Positions 14,690 to 22,217 of a DNA stretch of 64,000 nt are shown here, in pieces (position 1 is the first letter of the stretch; every line of letters begins with the position of its first letter). The position numbers and the translations under genes are program-made. Source of the DNA: Clostridia bacterium (GTDB lineage: Bacteria; Bacillota; Clostridia; Christensenellales; Pumilibacteraceae). Below the pieces are notes generated by a model, which saw nothing but the letters and a program-made list of their open reading frames with translations, had not been told where the DNA came from and made no database searches. The stretch lies in NCBI GenBank assembly GCA_022791055.1, contig JAAVYI010000039.1, forward strand, positions 1 through 64,000. The letters run 5' to 3'.

Positions 14690-15954
14690 TTTATCTCCTT
14701 TATGCGTCCTTCCACTAAGACGTGTTTGATTTTGCCTTTTAATTTCCAACCGTCGAATACGCTGTTTTTGCCTTTTGATACGAATTTGTTGCGGTCGACG
14801 GTGTATTCCTCGTTCAGGTCGGCGATCGCAATGTCGGCGCGCTGTCCCTCTTGCAACAGTCCGCCGCCGCAACGCAGGATGCGCGCCGGGTTCTCGCTCA
14901 TCAGCTTGCTCAACTCGACGATGTCGAGATGCCCGGCCTCGACCAAATAGGTGTAGCACACGCCGAACGCCGTTTCAAAGCCGCTGGTGCCGAACGGCGC
15001 GTAATCGAATCCGACGTTCTTTTCGTCCTCGTGGTGCGGCGCGTGGTCGGTGGCGATCGCGTCGATCGTGCCGTCCTTTAAGCCCTCGATGACGGCCGCA
15101 ACGTCGTCGTCGGTGCGAAGCGGCGGATTGATTTTGGCATATGTGTTGTACGACAGGATCTCTTCGTCGGTGGCCGCAATGTAATGCGGGCAGGTCTCAC
15201 ACGTCACTTTGACGCCCCACTTTTTGGCCTCGCGGATCAGCCGCACACTGTTTTTCGTCGACACGTGCGCGATATGCACGCGCGCATCGAGCGCCGCCGC
15301 CAACAGGATCTCGCGGGCGACCATGCTCTCTTCGGCCGCGCGCGTAATGCCCTTAAGTCCCGCAATGGTGGCGTTCATTCCCTCGTTGACCACGCCGTCG
15401 GCGAGCAAACTTTTGTCCTCGCAGTGGCTGATGATCAGCGCATCGATGCCCTTTGCGTACTCGAGCGCCAGCCGCATGGTGTTGCCGTTCTCCACGGGAC
15501 GCCCGTCGTCGGAAAAGGCGATCGCACCAGCCTCTTGCATCAAGCCTATCTCGGCCAGTTCATTGCCCTTCATGCCTTTGGTGATACAGCCGATCGGCAG
15601 CACGCGGGCATTGTCGACTTCGGCCGCTTTGCCGACGACGTACTTGATGAGCGCCGGACTGTCGAGCGGCGGCGCGGTGTTGGGCATACAGGCAACGGTG
15701 GTAAAGCCGCCCTGTAATGCCGCCGCCGTACCGGAATCGATGTCCTCTTTGTATTCTTGGCCGGGGTCGCGCAAATGGCAGTGCATGTCGACAAACCCAG
15801 CCATGACGGCAAGCCCCTCCGCGTCGATCACCTTGTCGGTCGCCGCATCGATATTTTTGCCGATCTTGACAATGGTCGAATCCTCGATATAGACGTCCTG
15901 CTCGACCATGCCGTCGGGCGTGACCGTCAATCCGTTTTTAATCAGTATGTTCAT
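14686..15954 (-). CDS. pyrC: Dihydroorotase PyrC
   Basis: Zinc amidohydrolase closing carbamoyl aspartate to dihydroorotate. Motifs: metal-binding DMHCHLRDPGQEYKED near residue 58, the HCED and HIAHVST histidines, and the ATDHAPHHEDEK aspartate near residue 305. At 422 aa it is a class I bacterial dihydroorotase. ATG 15954 follows AAGGAAATCAAACT. It is separated from pyrB by 249 bases, which hold structured element B and a more degenerate stretch, and overlaps pyrF by four bases. Confidence 0.96.
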   Translation of the reverse strand: MNILIKNGLTVTPDGMVEQDVYIEDSTIVKIGKNIDAATDKVIDAEGLAVMAGFVDMHCHLRDPGQEYKEDIDSGTAAALQGGFTTVACMPNTAPPLDSPALIKYVVGKAAEVDNARVLPIGCITKGMKGNELAEIGLMQEAGAIAFSDDGRPVENGNTMRLALEYAKGIDALIISHCEDKSLLADGVVNEGMNATIAGLKGITRAAEESMVAREILLAAALDARVHIAHVSTKNSVRLIREAKKWGVKVTCETCPHYIAATDEEILSYNTYAKINPPLRTDDDVAAVIEGLKDGTIDAIATDHAPHHEDEKNVGFDYAPFGTSGFETAFGVCYTYLVEAGHLDIVELSKLMSENPARILRCGGGLLQEGQRADIAIADLNEEYTVDRNKFVSKGKNSVFDGWKLKGKIKHVLVEGRIKEIK

Positions 15955-16075
15955 AGTTTGATTTCCTTTTTATAATAAGGTCTTTTTCGTTCCGGTCGAA
16001 AGAGCTTGCCGCGGTCGCTCGTGCCTCGCGTCCTCGTGAGTGACGGGAAAAACTTTTGCGGTGTAAACGTAACCT

Positions 16076-16203
16076 GGCGGCGGCGGAGACGTAGGCAGAG
16101 AGTGGCAACAGGCGGGACGGCAATGAGGGCGCGTAGTTCGACCTACGTAACCGAGTCGGGCGCGCCCACGTAGTCGGCCTACGGCGTGCTATACGCCGCC
16201 GAA
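16076..16203 (-). repeat. Structured intra-operon element, copy B (pyrB/pyrC)
   Basis: Outer arms GGCGGCG (16077-16083) and CGCCGCC (16194-16200) plus GTAGGC/GCCTAC and further blocks pair. The central minus-strand hairpin is CGTAG-GTCGAA-CTACG. The element ends three bases from the pyrB stop codon (TAG at 16206-16204), in the same arrangement as copy D and rnfA. Confidence 0.75.
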
Positions 16204-17118
16204 CTACCTACGCGACAACAGAAACAATACCGCCATTCTAACCGCCACCCCGTTTGTCACCTGCTCTAAAATGTAGCTTGATTCGCCGTCGGCCGTCTCG
16301 CTCGACAGTTCCAGCCCGCGGTTGATCGGGCCGGGGTGCATGACGATCGCGTCGGGATCGGCGCGGTTGATACGCGCCGGCGTCAAGCCGTAGTATTTAT
16401 GATATTCGGCGATCGACGGGAACAGCCCGGCCTGCTGCCGCTCGAGTTGCACGCGTAGCCCCATGACGACGTTGGCGCCCTCAAGCACGCTGTCAAGGTC
16501 ATTGGTCGCCTTAACGCCCATGCTTTCGACTTCCATCGGCATCAGCGTCGCCGGCGCCGCGAGCGTCACTTCCGCGCCCATTTTATTCAGTCCCCAGATA
16601 TTGCTGCGCGCCACGCGCGAGTGCTTGACGTCGCCGGCTATGACGACTTTCAGCCCCTTGAACGAGCCGAATTTTTCTTTCATCGTCAGCATGTCGAGTA
16701 GCGCTTGCGTGGGGTGTTCGTTCATGCCGTCGCCGCCGTTGACGACGCTCATATTGCGCACGTTCTTACTTAAGTGCTGCGCCGCGCCCGACTTGTTGTG
16801 CCGAATGATCACCACGTCGGTCAGTAGCGCTTCGAGCGTCTTGCCGGTGTCGATCAGCGTCTCGCCCTTTTGTACACTTGAACTCGACGCCGAAATGTTA
16901 AACGTATTGGCGCCCATGATCTTGGCCGCCGTCTCAAACGAAACGCGCGTGCGCGTGCTGTTCTCGTAGAACAGCGTCGTAATATTTTTGCCCTGCAAGT
17001 GCGGCGTCTTTTTGACGTTCTGATTGAGCAACTTTTTCATTTCGGCGGCCGTGTCGAGGATCTCCTCGATCTCTTCCGCCGTAATGTCTTTTAAGCCCAG
17101 TAAATGCTTTCGTTTCAC
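16204..17118 (-). CDS. pyrB: Aspartate carbamoyltransferase catalytic subunit PyrB
   Basis: Joins carbamoyl phosphate and aspartate. The carbamoyl phosphate motif STRTR is near residue 54, HPTQALLDMLT near 135, and the aspartate-binding MHPGPINRG near 270. At 304 aa it is a free catalytic chain of the Bacillus type; no pyrI follows. The start is GTG at 17118 with GAGGAGT upstream. It lies 12 bases after pyrR. Structured element B follows its stop codon immediately. Confidence 0.96.
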   Translation of the reverse strand: MKRKHLLGLKDITAEEIEEILDTAAEMKKLLNQNVKKTPHLQGKNITTLFYENSTRTRVSFETAAKIMGANTFNISASSSSVQKGETLIDTGKTLEALLTDVVIIRHNKSGAAQHLSKNVRNMSVVNGGDGMNEHPTQALLDMLTMKEKFGSFKGLKVVIAGDVKHSRVARSNIWGLNKMGAEVTLAAPATLMPMEVESMGVKATNDLDSVLEGANVVMGLRVQLERQQAGLFPSIAEYHKYYGLTPARINRADPDAIVMHPGPINRGLELSSETADGESSYILEQVTNGVAVRMAVLFLLSRR

Positions 17119-17130
17119 AGGATAACTCCT

Positions 17131-17670
17131 CTAATCGTTGATACTGTAAATGTCGACTGCGTCCTCGCCGTCGAGCGACTTGACGCTGACCGAGATCAGT
17201 TCGTCGCGCGAGGTCGGCACCAGTTTACCCACATAGTCCGGACCGATCGGCAATTCGCGGTTGCCGCGGTCGATCAAAACGGCCAACTGGATCGAGCGCG
17301 GCCGCCCCATTTCCATCAGCGCGTCGATCGCGGCGCGCACCGTTCGACCGGTGTAGAGTACGTCGTCGACCAAAATGATATTTTCGTCGGTGATGTTGAA
17401 CGGAATGTCGGTCCCCTTGATCGTCGGATGTTCGGCCACCAACGAGAGATCGTCGCGGTACCAGGTAATATCGAGCACCCCTACCGGCACCCGGTCGCCT
17501 TCGACCGTCTTGATGATGTCGGCAAGCGCGGCCGCTAATGGTACACCGCGGCGCTGAATCCCGATCAACCGCACGCGCGAGCCGCGATTTTTCTCGACGA
17601 TCTCGTGGCTGATCCGAATCAGCGTGCGGCGCACCTGCGCCCCGTCCATCAGTCGATTTTTCAGTCGCAT
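17131..17670 (-). CDS. pyrR: PyrR bifunctional regulator / uracil phosphoribosyltransferase
   Basis: A UMP-sensing RNA-binding attenuation protein of the PRT fold. The PRPP motif is IILVDDVLYTGRTVRAAID near residue 97, and residues such as RxxGIQRRGVPLA near 36 match the family. At 179 aa it is full length. ATG 17670 follows AAAGGAGGCCTTATAG and abuts the rluD stop. No PyrR binding loop or attenuator of the Bacillus type is visible before pyrR or in the gaps between the pyr genes, so how it acts here is open. Confidence 0.95.
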   Translation of the reverse strand: MRLKNRLMDGAQVRRTLIRISHEIVEKNRGSRVRLIGIQRRGVPLAAALADIIKTVEGDRVPVGVLDITWYRDDLSLVAEHPTIKGTDIPFNITDENIILVDDVLYTGRTVRAAIDALMEMGRPRSIQLAVLIDRGNRELPIGPDYVGKLVPTSRDELISVSVKSLDGEDAVDIYSIND

Positions 17671-18576
17671 CTATAAGGCCTCCTTAAAGGATAATTTTTT
17701 CAGTCCGTTCTCGATCGCGTCCGGTAGCGGCGCGACAAAGTGCATACGCTCGCCCGTGACGGGATGATCGATCGCCAGTTTGTATGCATGTAGCAGTTGC
17801 CCGCTTTGCGGAAACAGTTTATCCGCGAATCCGTAAACGGGGTCGCCGGCCACCGGACAGCCGAGGAACCTAGCGTGCACGCGGATCTGGTGCGTGCGCC
17901 CGGTATGTAACGTAAACTCGACATAGCAATGTTTTTGAAAGCGTTCAAGCACGCGATAGCCGGTAATGGCGACGCGTCCCTCTTCGGTGACCGCCATCGC
18001 CTTGCGGTTGTTGGGATCGCGGCCGATAAAGGTGGTCAGCGTGCCGGTGTCGTTTTTGAGATTGCCGCACAAAATGGCGCGATACCGCTTGTCGGCCGTG
18101 CGGGCGGCAAACTGCGCGGCCAACCCCGCTTGCGCAACGCTACTGCGGGCGACGACGATGACGCCCGTCGTGTCCTTATCCAGTCGATGCACGATGCCCG
18201 GCCGTTCGGTGTCCATGTTGGCAAGCGTACCGTAGCGGAAGAGTAGTCCGTTGACCAGCGTAGCGGTCGCATTGCCCGTCGCCGGGTGTACGGTCAGCCC
18301 CGCTTGCTTGTTGAGTACGACGATATGCTCGTCCTCGTACAGAATATCGAGCGGGATCTCTTTGGGGATCAGTTCGGTGACCGGCTCGGGAAAGTCGACT
18401 TCGATTCGGTCGCCTTCGCGCACAATGTAGCCCGCTTTGGTGCGGCCGCCGTTGACGGTGATACGGCCGTCGTCGACAAACTTTTTGATCTGCGACCGCG
18501 TTGCGTCGGATTCGGCGGTCAGATAAACGTCAAGACGGACGCTCTCGCCCGCCTCGGCCGTGAACGTCCTTCTCAA
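17671..18576 (-). CDS. rluD: RluD-type 23S rRNA pseudouridine synthase
   Basis: An RluA-family pseudouridine synthase. An N-terminal S4 RNA-binding domain (about residues 14-75) precedes the catalytic core with HRLDKDTTGVIVVARS near residue 133, whose Asp is catalytic. At 301 aa it is normal. The TTG start at 18576 overlaps the lspA stop as TTGA, with GGAGGA upstream. The lspA-rluD-pyrR order is conserved in Bacillus and relatives. The exact uridine targets cannot be told from sequence. Confidence 0.92.
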   Translation of the reverse strand: MRRTFTAEAGESVRLDVYLTAESDATRSQIKKFVDDGRITVNGGRTKAGYIVREGDRIEVDFPEPVTELIPKEIPLDILYEDEHIVVLNKQAGLTVHPATGNATATLVNGLLFRYGTLANMDTERPGIVHRLDKDTTGVIVVARSSVAQAGLAAQFAARTADKRYRAILCGNLKNDTGTLTTFIGRDPNNRKAMAVTEEGRVAITGYRVLERFQKHCYVEFTLHTGRTHQIRVHARFLGCPVAGDPVYGFADKLFPQSGQLLHAYKLAIDHPVTGERMHFVAPLPDAIENGLKKLSFKEAL

Positions 18577-19352
18577 GTGTTTTCCTCCGATTTTTCCGCC
18601 GCGGCCGATTCCGGAACGTCGGTAACTTCGGGCGATTCGGGATTGTCCGCATCCACCGCTTGCGGCGTCTCCGTATTGTCGGGTTCGGCCGTATTCTCCG
18701 CAGTCGCGGCCTGTTCGGCGTCCGCTCCGTCCGCAGCTACCGACGTGCCGTCCGCGACCTCTTCGGCCTGCGGCTCTTTGTGCAAGAACAGAATGTAGAC
18801 CAAGAACAGAATGACGCCGACGACAAGCGCCGCATCGGCAATATTGAAGATCGCAAAACTGGTCCCCAATTTTCCGAGATCGAGGCCGAAATAGACGATC
18901 TCGATGAAATCGCGCACCTCGCCGATGAAAATGCGGTCGACCAAATTGCCGATCGCGCCCGAAATAATCAGCGCGAACGCCAGACGCTCGACCTTATTCT
19001 TGCCGCGGTTGCGGTACATAAAGTAGCCGAATATGCCGACGGCGACAAACGTGATGACAATAAAAATAATGCGGGTAGCTGTCCGTCCGATCAGCTTATC
19101 CAGTCCGAACGCCGAGCCGAATGCCGCCAACGGATTATAAATAAAGGTCAGCTGTAAAAAATTCGGGATCAATACCTTTGTCCGACCGACAGTCATCGTA
19201 TGTTCGACAATCGATTTCGAGACAAGATCGACGATGAGCGCGGCGACAAGAACGATCAATTCCATTTTGGCCAGCTTGATATAGTCCCAAGCGGCTTTAC
19301 CGAATTTTACAGTCTTTGTTTTGGCGATTTCAAAAAACTCATTGCGGGTCAT
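18573..19352 (-). CDS. lspA: Lipoprotein signal peptidase LspA with an acidic C-terminal tail
   Basis: A membrane aspartyl peptidase that cleaves lipoprotein signal peptides. Several transmembrane segments are visible between residues 28 and 190, with the catalytic blocks GAIGNLVDRI and FNIADAALVVG holding the two Asp residues. The start is ATG 19352, overlapping the sepF end by 14 bases. The usual length is about 160 aa; here it is 259. The last 60 or so residues are an Ala/Glu/Asp/Thr-rich, probably disordered cytosolic tail. Lipoprotein clients in this window include the genes at 32284 and 52905. Confidence 0.93.
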   Translation of the reverse strand: MTRNEFFEIAKTKTVKFGKAAWDYIKLAKMELIVLVAALIVDLVSKSIVEHTMTVGRTKVLIPNFLQLTFIYNPLAAFGSAFGLDKLIGRTATRIIFIVITFVAVGIFGYFMYRNRGKNKVERLAFALIISGAIGNLVDRIFIGEVRDFIEIVYFGLDLGKLGTSFAIFNIADAALVVGVILFLVYILFLHKEPQAEEVADGTSVAADGADAEQAATAENTAEPDNTETPQAVDADNPESPEVTDVPESAAAEKSEENT

Positions 19353-19818
19353 ACGGCACCGTGATCTCCACGCCCTCGGGCGACAGTAAAAAGATATTGG
19401 ACGAAATTCTGTGCACACTGCCGTTTAAGGCATAGATCGCGCCGCTGGTAAAGTCGAGAATGCGCTGGGCGACCGGCTGCTCGCTTACCCCGTCGAGGTT
19501 GATGATCGCAGGCTCCCGCCGTTTCAAAAAGTCGATCAGCGTCTGCACGTCCTCGGGCGAACGCGGCTGATAGACGACGACGTTCTGATACAAGCGCGGC
19601 GAAATAAACTGGTTGACGTTCGGCAACGGCTGTCCGGAATACAGCGGCGACGAACTCTGCTGCGGCGTATGCGGCGGCGCGGACGTATATTGCGGCGGCG
19701 TAAAACCAGGCGTTTTTCTGTACTCGCCCTTGTCGTCGTGCGTATCCTCGTAGAATTCGACGTTCTCGCCCTCGCGGTAATTCTTGCCGCGACGCAACCA
19801 ATCGCTGAACTGTCCCAT
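19339..19818 (-). CDS. sepF: Cell division protein SepF
   Basis: SepF anchors and bundles FtsZ at the membrane. The N-terminal amphipathic region (MGQFSDWLRRG), a Pro/Ser/Gln-rich linker (about residues 35-70) and the C-terminal SepF core (VVVYQPRSPEDVQTLIDFLK ... VSEQPVAQRILDFTSGAIYAL) are all present. I use ATG 19818 with AGGAGAG upstream; an earlier GTG lacks a ribosome site. At 159 aa it is typical. The yggS-sepF order is common in Gram-positive division clusters. Confidence 0.92.
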   Translation of the reverse strand: MGQFSDWLRRGKNYREGENVEFYEDTHDDKGEYRKTPGFTPPQYTSAPPHTPQQSSSPLYSGQPLPNVNQFISPRLYQNVVVYQPRSPEDVQTLIDFLKRREPAIINLDGVSEQPVAQRILDFTSGAIYALNGSVHRISSNIFLLSPEGVEITVPYDPQ

Positions 19819-19837
19819 TGTCTGCTCTCTCCTACTT

Positions 19838-20500
19838 TTATCTTGCGCGGTCACCGAATAAACCTCTGCCGATCCGAACGAGCGTCGCGCCGTACTTTAG
19901 CGCCGTTCGGTAATCGTTACTCATGCCCATCGACAGCACGGGGGCGTCGTATGCGGCGTTAAAATCTGCGTGTAAGCGTTGCATGTCGGCGTATAGCCGT
20001 TCGGGCGCGTCGATCGGCAGTACGCACATCAATCCGCGCACGCGCACGTTTTGCGTCTCTATAGCGGCTTGCGCCAAATCCGGCAACTCTTGCGGAAACA
20101 CGCCGCTTTTGTTCGGCTCGCAACCGGCGTTGACCTCCAACAAAATGTCGGTCGTTACACCTTGCTTTTGCGAGCGCGCGGCAATCTCACGCAACAGTTC
20201 CGCGCGATCGACCGAATGGATCAGATCGACTTTGCCGACGAGATACTTGACCTTGTTGGTCTGCAAACTGCCGATAAAATGCTGCCGGAATTTGCCTTCA
20301 ACAAAGGGGTATTTATCAACGAACTCCTGCACCCGATTTTCGCCGATCGTATCGATCCCCGTGCCGACAAGCTCGAGAATGCGATGCGGCTCGACCGTTT
20401 TGACGGCGGCCAGCACCGTCACCCCGCGCGGGTCGCGCCCGACTTGCAAACAGATTTCGGCCACGGTATCGAGTATTTTATGCGCGTTGTCAGCTATCAT
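19838..20500 (-). CDS. YggS/PLPBP-family pyridoxal phosphate homeostasis protein
   Basis: A single-domain PLP-binding TIM barrel that buffers pyridoxal phosphate and affects amino acid metabolism. The PLP Lys lies in VTVLAAVKTVEP near residue 32. The IGENRVQEF and HFIGSLQTNKVKYL motifs and the C-terminal LSMGMSNDYRTALKYGATLV phosphate site are all present. ATG 20500 has AAGGAG 5 bases upstream; an in-frame GTG two codons earlier is too close to it. At 220 aa it is normal. It overlaps the preceding ATP-grasp gene by 11 bases. Confidence 0.93.
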   Translation of the reverse strand: MIADNAHKILDTVAEICLQVGRDPRGVTVLAAVKTVEPHRILELVGTGIDTIGENRVQEFVDKYPFVEGKFRQHFIGSLQTNKVKYLVGKVDLIHSVDRAELLREIAARSQKQGVTTDILLEVNAGCEPNKSGVFPQELPDLAQAAIETQNVRVRGLMCVLPIDAPERLYADMQRLHADFNAAYDAPVLSMGMSNDYRTALKYGATLVRIGRGLFGDRAR

Positions 20501-21335
20501 ATACACTCCTTACCACGTGCCGCGCGTATGCTCCGGCAATGTCTGCGCCCAGTCGTTCGGCCGCCGTAAAATAGGCGTTGGAATTGACTTCAACCAGACT
20601 GCCGTCGAGCAAAAAGTCGACGGCCGCATAGTCTAAGTGTAGCGCTTTTGCCGCCGTTTCGGCCGATCCGCGCCAAGGCGCGACGTCGACAGAATGTGCT
20701 TTCGAGCCGGCCGCCGCATTGGACAAAAAGCCTTCTCCCGTCCTCGTAAGCGCGCACATCGCCTCGCCGCCGATCACGTAGACGCGCACGTCGCGTCCCG
20801 CGCTCTCGCGGATAAACCGCTGGCAGATATACGGCGTGTGCCGCAACCGCGCACAGCAAGCGCGCAGTTCGCGTTCGTTTTCGACCAAATGCACTTGCGC
20901 GCCGCGGCTGCCTACGCGCTCTTTAACGATGAGCGGAAAGCCGAGCGCCGACACCTGCGCCAAAAAAGCCTCGTCGGCCTCGTCGTTTGCCGGGTACATC
21001 AGCGGCGCGGCGACCGTATCGATCAATTTAAGTCCGCGCCCCTGTAAGGCCAGATAGGTCGACAGCTTGTCGTCGCATACGGCGATCGCTTCGCTACGGT
21101 TGAAACAGCGCACGCCGCCCTGCTCGATCGCACGCGCAAGCGCAACGTCCTTGTCCCAAAAAACCGCGAAATCGGTCGAGACAACAGGTTGCGGTTCGCT
21201 GCAAACGCTTAGCGTCGGCGAACAGACGTCGACATGCACCCCATGCGCCCGAAAGCACGCGATCAAACGATCGTATACGTACTCCATACCGTCGTCGGTA
21301 TAATATCGGTTGCGCACGATGACACCCTGTTTCAA
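20490..21335 (-). CDS. ATP-grasp ligase, RimK-like
   Basis: An ATP-dependent carboxylate-amine ligase of the RimK group, related to enzymes that add Glu to proteins or cofactors. The N-terminal domain (KQGVIVRNRYYTDDGMEYVY) is followed by the ATP-grasp core: FPLIVKERVGSRGAQVHLV near residue 130, the adenine-linker CQRFIRESAGRDVRVYVIGG, and metal ligands in VDFLLDGSLVEVNSNAYF. I favour the TTG at 21335, with AGAGGTG about 9 bases upstream, over the GTG at 21347. The substrate is unknown. It is the first gene of the long minus-strand unit running through the pyr genes. Confidence 0.85.
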   Translation of the reverse strand: MKQGVIVRNRYYTDDGMEYVYDRLIACFRAHGVHVDVCSPTLSVCSEPQPVVSTDFAVFWDKDVALARAIEQGGVRCFNRSEAIAVCDDKLSTYLALQGRGLKLIDTVAAPLMYPANDEADEAFLAQVSALGFPLIVKERVGSRGAQVHLVENERELRACCARLRHTPYICQRFIRESAGRDVRVYVIGGEAMCALTRTGEGFLSNAAAGSKAHSVDVAPWRGSAETAAKALHLDYAAVDFLLDGSLVEVNSNAYFTAAERLGADIAGAYARHVVRSVYDS

Positions 21336-21359
21336 AAGCCTGTTCACCTCTTACCCGAT

Positions 21360-21388
21360 ATTATACACCATTACCGCCCGTTTTGCAA
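21360..21388 (-). promoter_or_regulatory. Promoter of the rimK-yggS-sepF-lspA-rluD-pyr unit
   Basis: TTGCAA (21388-21383), a 17-base spacer and TATAAT (21365-21360). It is the only strong promoter I see upstream of pyrR, so the pyr genes may depend on it. Confidence 0.75.
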
Positions 21389-21424
21389 GCAATCGCAAGC
21401 GATTGCATCGCTTTTCTTTGACAC

Positions 21425-21450
21425 AAAAACGCCCCGCATGAAAGGGCGCT
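21425..21450 (-). terminator. Terminator after the acetyltransferase gene
   Basis: On the minus strand AGCGCCC...GGGGCGT is followed by TTTTTG, about 50 bases past the stop at 21499. Confidence 0.7.
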
Positions 21451-21498
21451 TGTCCTAGGGAGCTAAATAGCCCGCTATACTTTTTCATTGTTTGCGAT

Positions 21499-22143
21499 TC
21501 ATTGAAATTTAGAGTGCGGATTCATTTTCCGTAGTATGTGCCAAATATCATTCCCCTTAAAACCACACTTGCGATACATTTTTTCGGGATGCGTCGTATT
21601 GTTTACTTTACCCGACACGGTTGCAAATTTCGCTTGCCTCGCCCGTGAAAGCAACGCATTTACAATATATTGTCCATATCCACGACCACGACAAGACGGA
21701 ATAACTTGTATCCACTCTAAAATCAACTCACCCGCTATTTTGTCATAATCGGCTATACCGCAACCGACATAATCGCCCTTTTTCTCTTTGAGTACTACCC
21801 ATAAATCGGGACTATATACGGGCGTATTTCGGTAATTTTCAATTTGCTCTTTTGTTACCGATAAATCACAATAACTCCGATTGATAATATTTACGAACAC
21901 GTCAATCATTTCGACCGCGCCCATAACAATTTCCACGTCATCTATGCTTGTCGACTGTATGGTTTGCAAATCGTGATATAAACGAAAATACGGTTCGTCA
22001 ATATACCCGTCGAAATCGGCAGCATTATACTCGTCATTATGTACGATTTTTATATTGTCGGGTACTGTAATCGATTTTTGTTTCCAATAGGGAATACTTA
22101 AAGAACGGCAAGGATTGTTAATATACTCTTTCAGTAGTACCAT
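21499..22143 (-). CDS. GNAT-family N-acetyltransferase, AT-rich
   Basis: The C-terminal half is a GNAT fold: ELILEWIQVIPSCRGRGYGQ is the acetyl-CoA binding motif A (RGRGYG near residue 159), followed by YIVNALLSRARQ and the motif B region KMYRKCGFKGNDIWHIL. The N-terminal 100 residues are family-specific. At 214 aa it is complete. The substrate is unknown. The gene is clearly more AT-rich than both neighbours, lacks an obvious promoter and sits between two terminators, which suggests recent acquisition. Confidence 0.85.
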   Translation of the reverse strand: MVLLKEYINNPCRSLSIPYWKQKSITVPDNIKIVHNDEYNAADFDGYIDEPYFRLYHDLQTIQSTSIDDVEIVMGAVEMIDVFVNIINRSYCDLSVTKEQIENYRNTPVYSPDLWVVLKEKKGDYVGCGIADYDKIAGELILEWIQVIPSCRGRGYGQYIVNALLSRARQAKFATVSGKVNNTTHPEKMYRKCGFKGNDIWHILRKMNPHSKFQ

Positions 22144-22177
22144 CGTCTTTATTTCTCCGCGAATACCTGTTTGCGAA

Positions 22178-22206
22178 AACGGCGCTCTTATGAAGAGTGC
22201 CGCTTT
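22178..22206 (-). terminator. Terminator of the hydrogenase operon
   Basis: On the minus strand CGGC-A-CTCTT pairs with AAGAG-C-GCCG and is followed by TTTTCG, shortly after the hndD stop. Confidence 0.7.
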
Positions 22207-22217
22207 CGTTTACAAGT

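Noticed and set aside
13778..14959. Longer PyrF starting about 90 codons upstream
   Set aside because: That extension overlaps pyrC throughout. The ATGA overlap with a strong ribosome site marks 14689 as the start.
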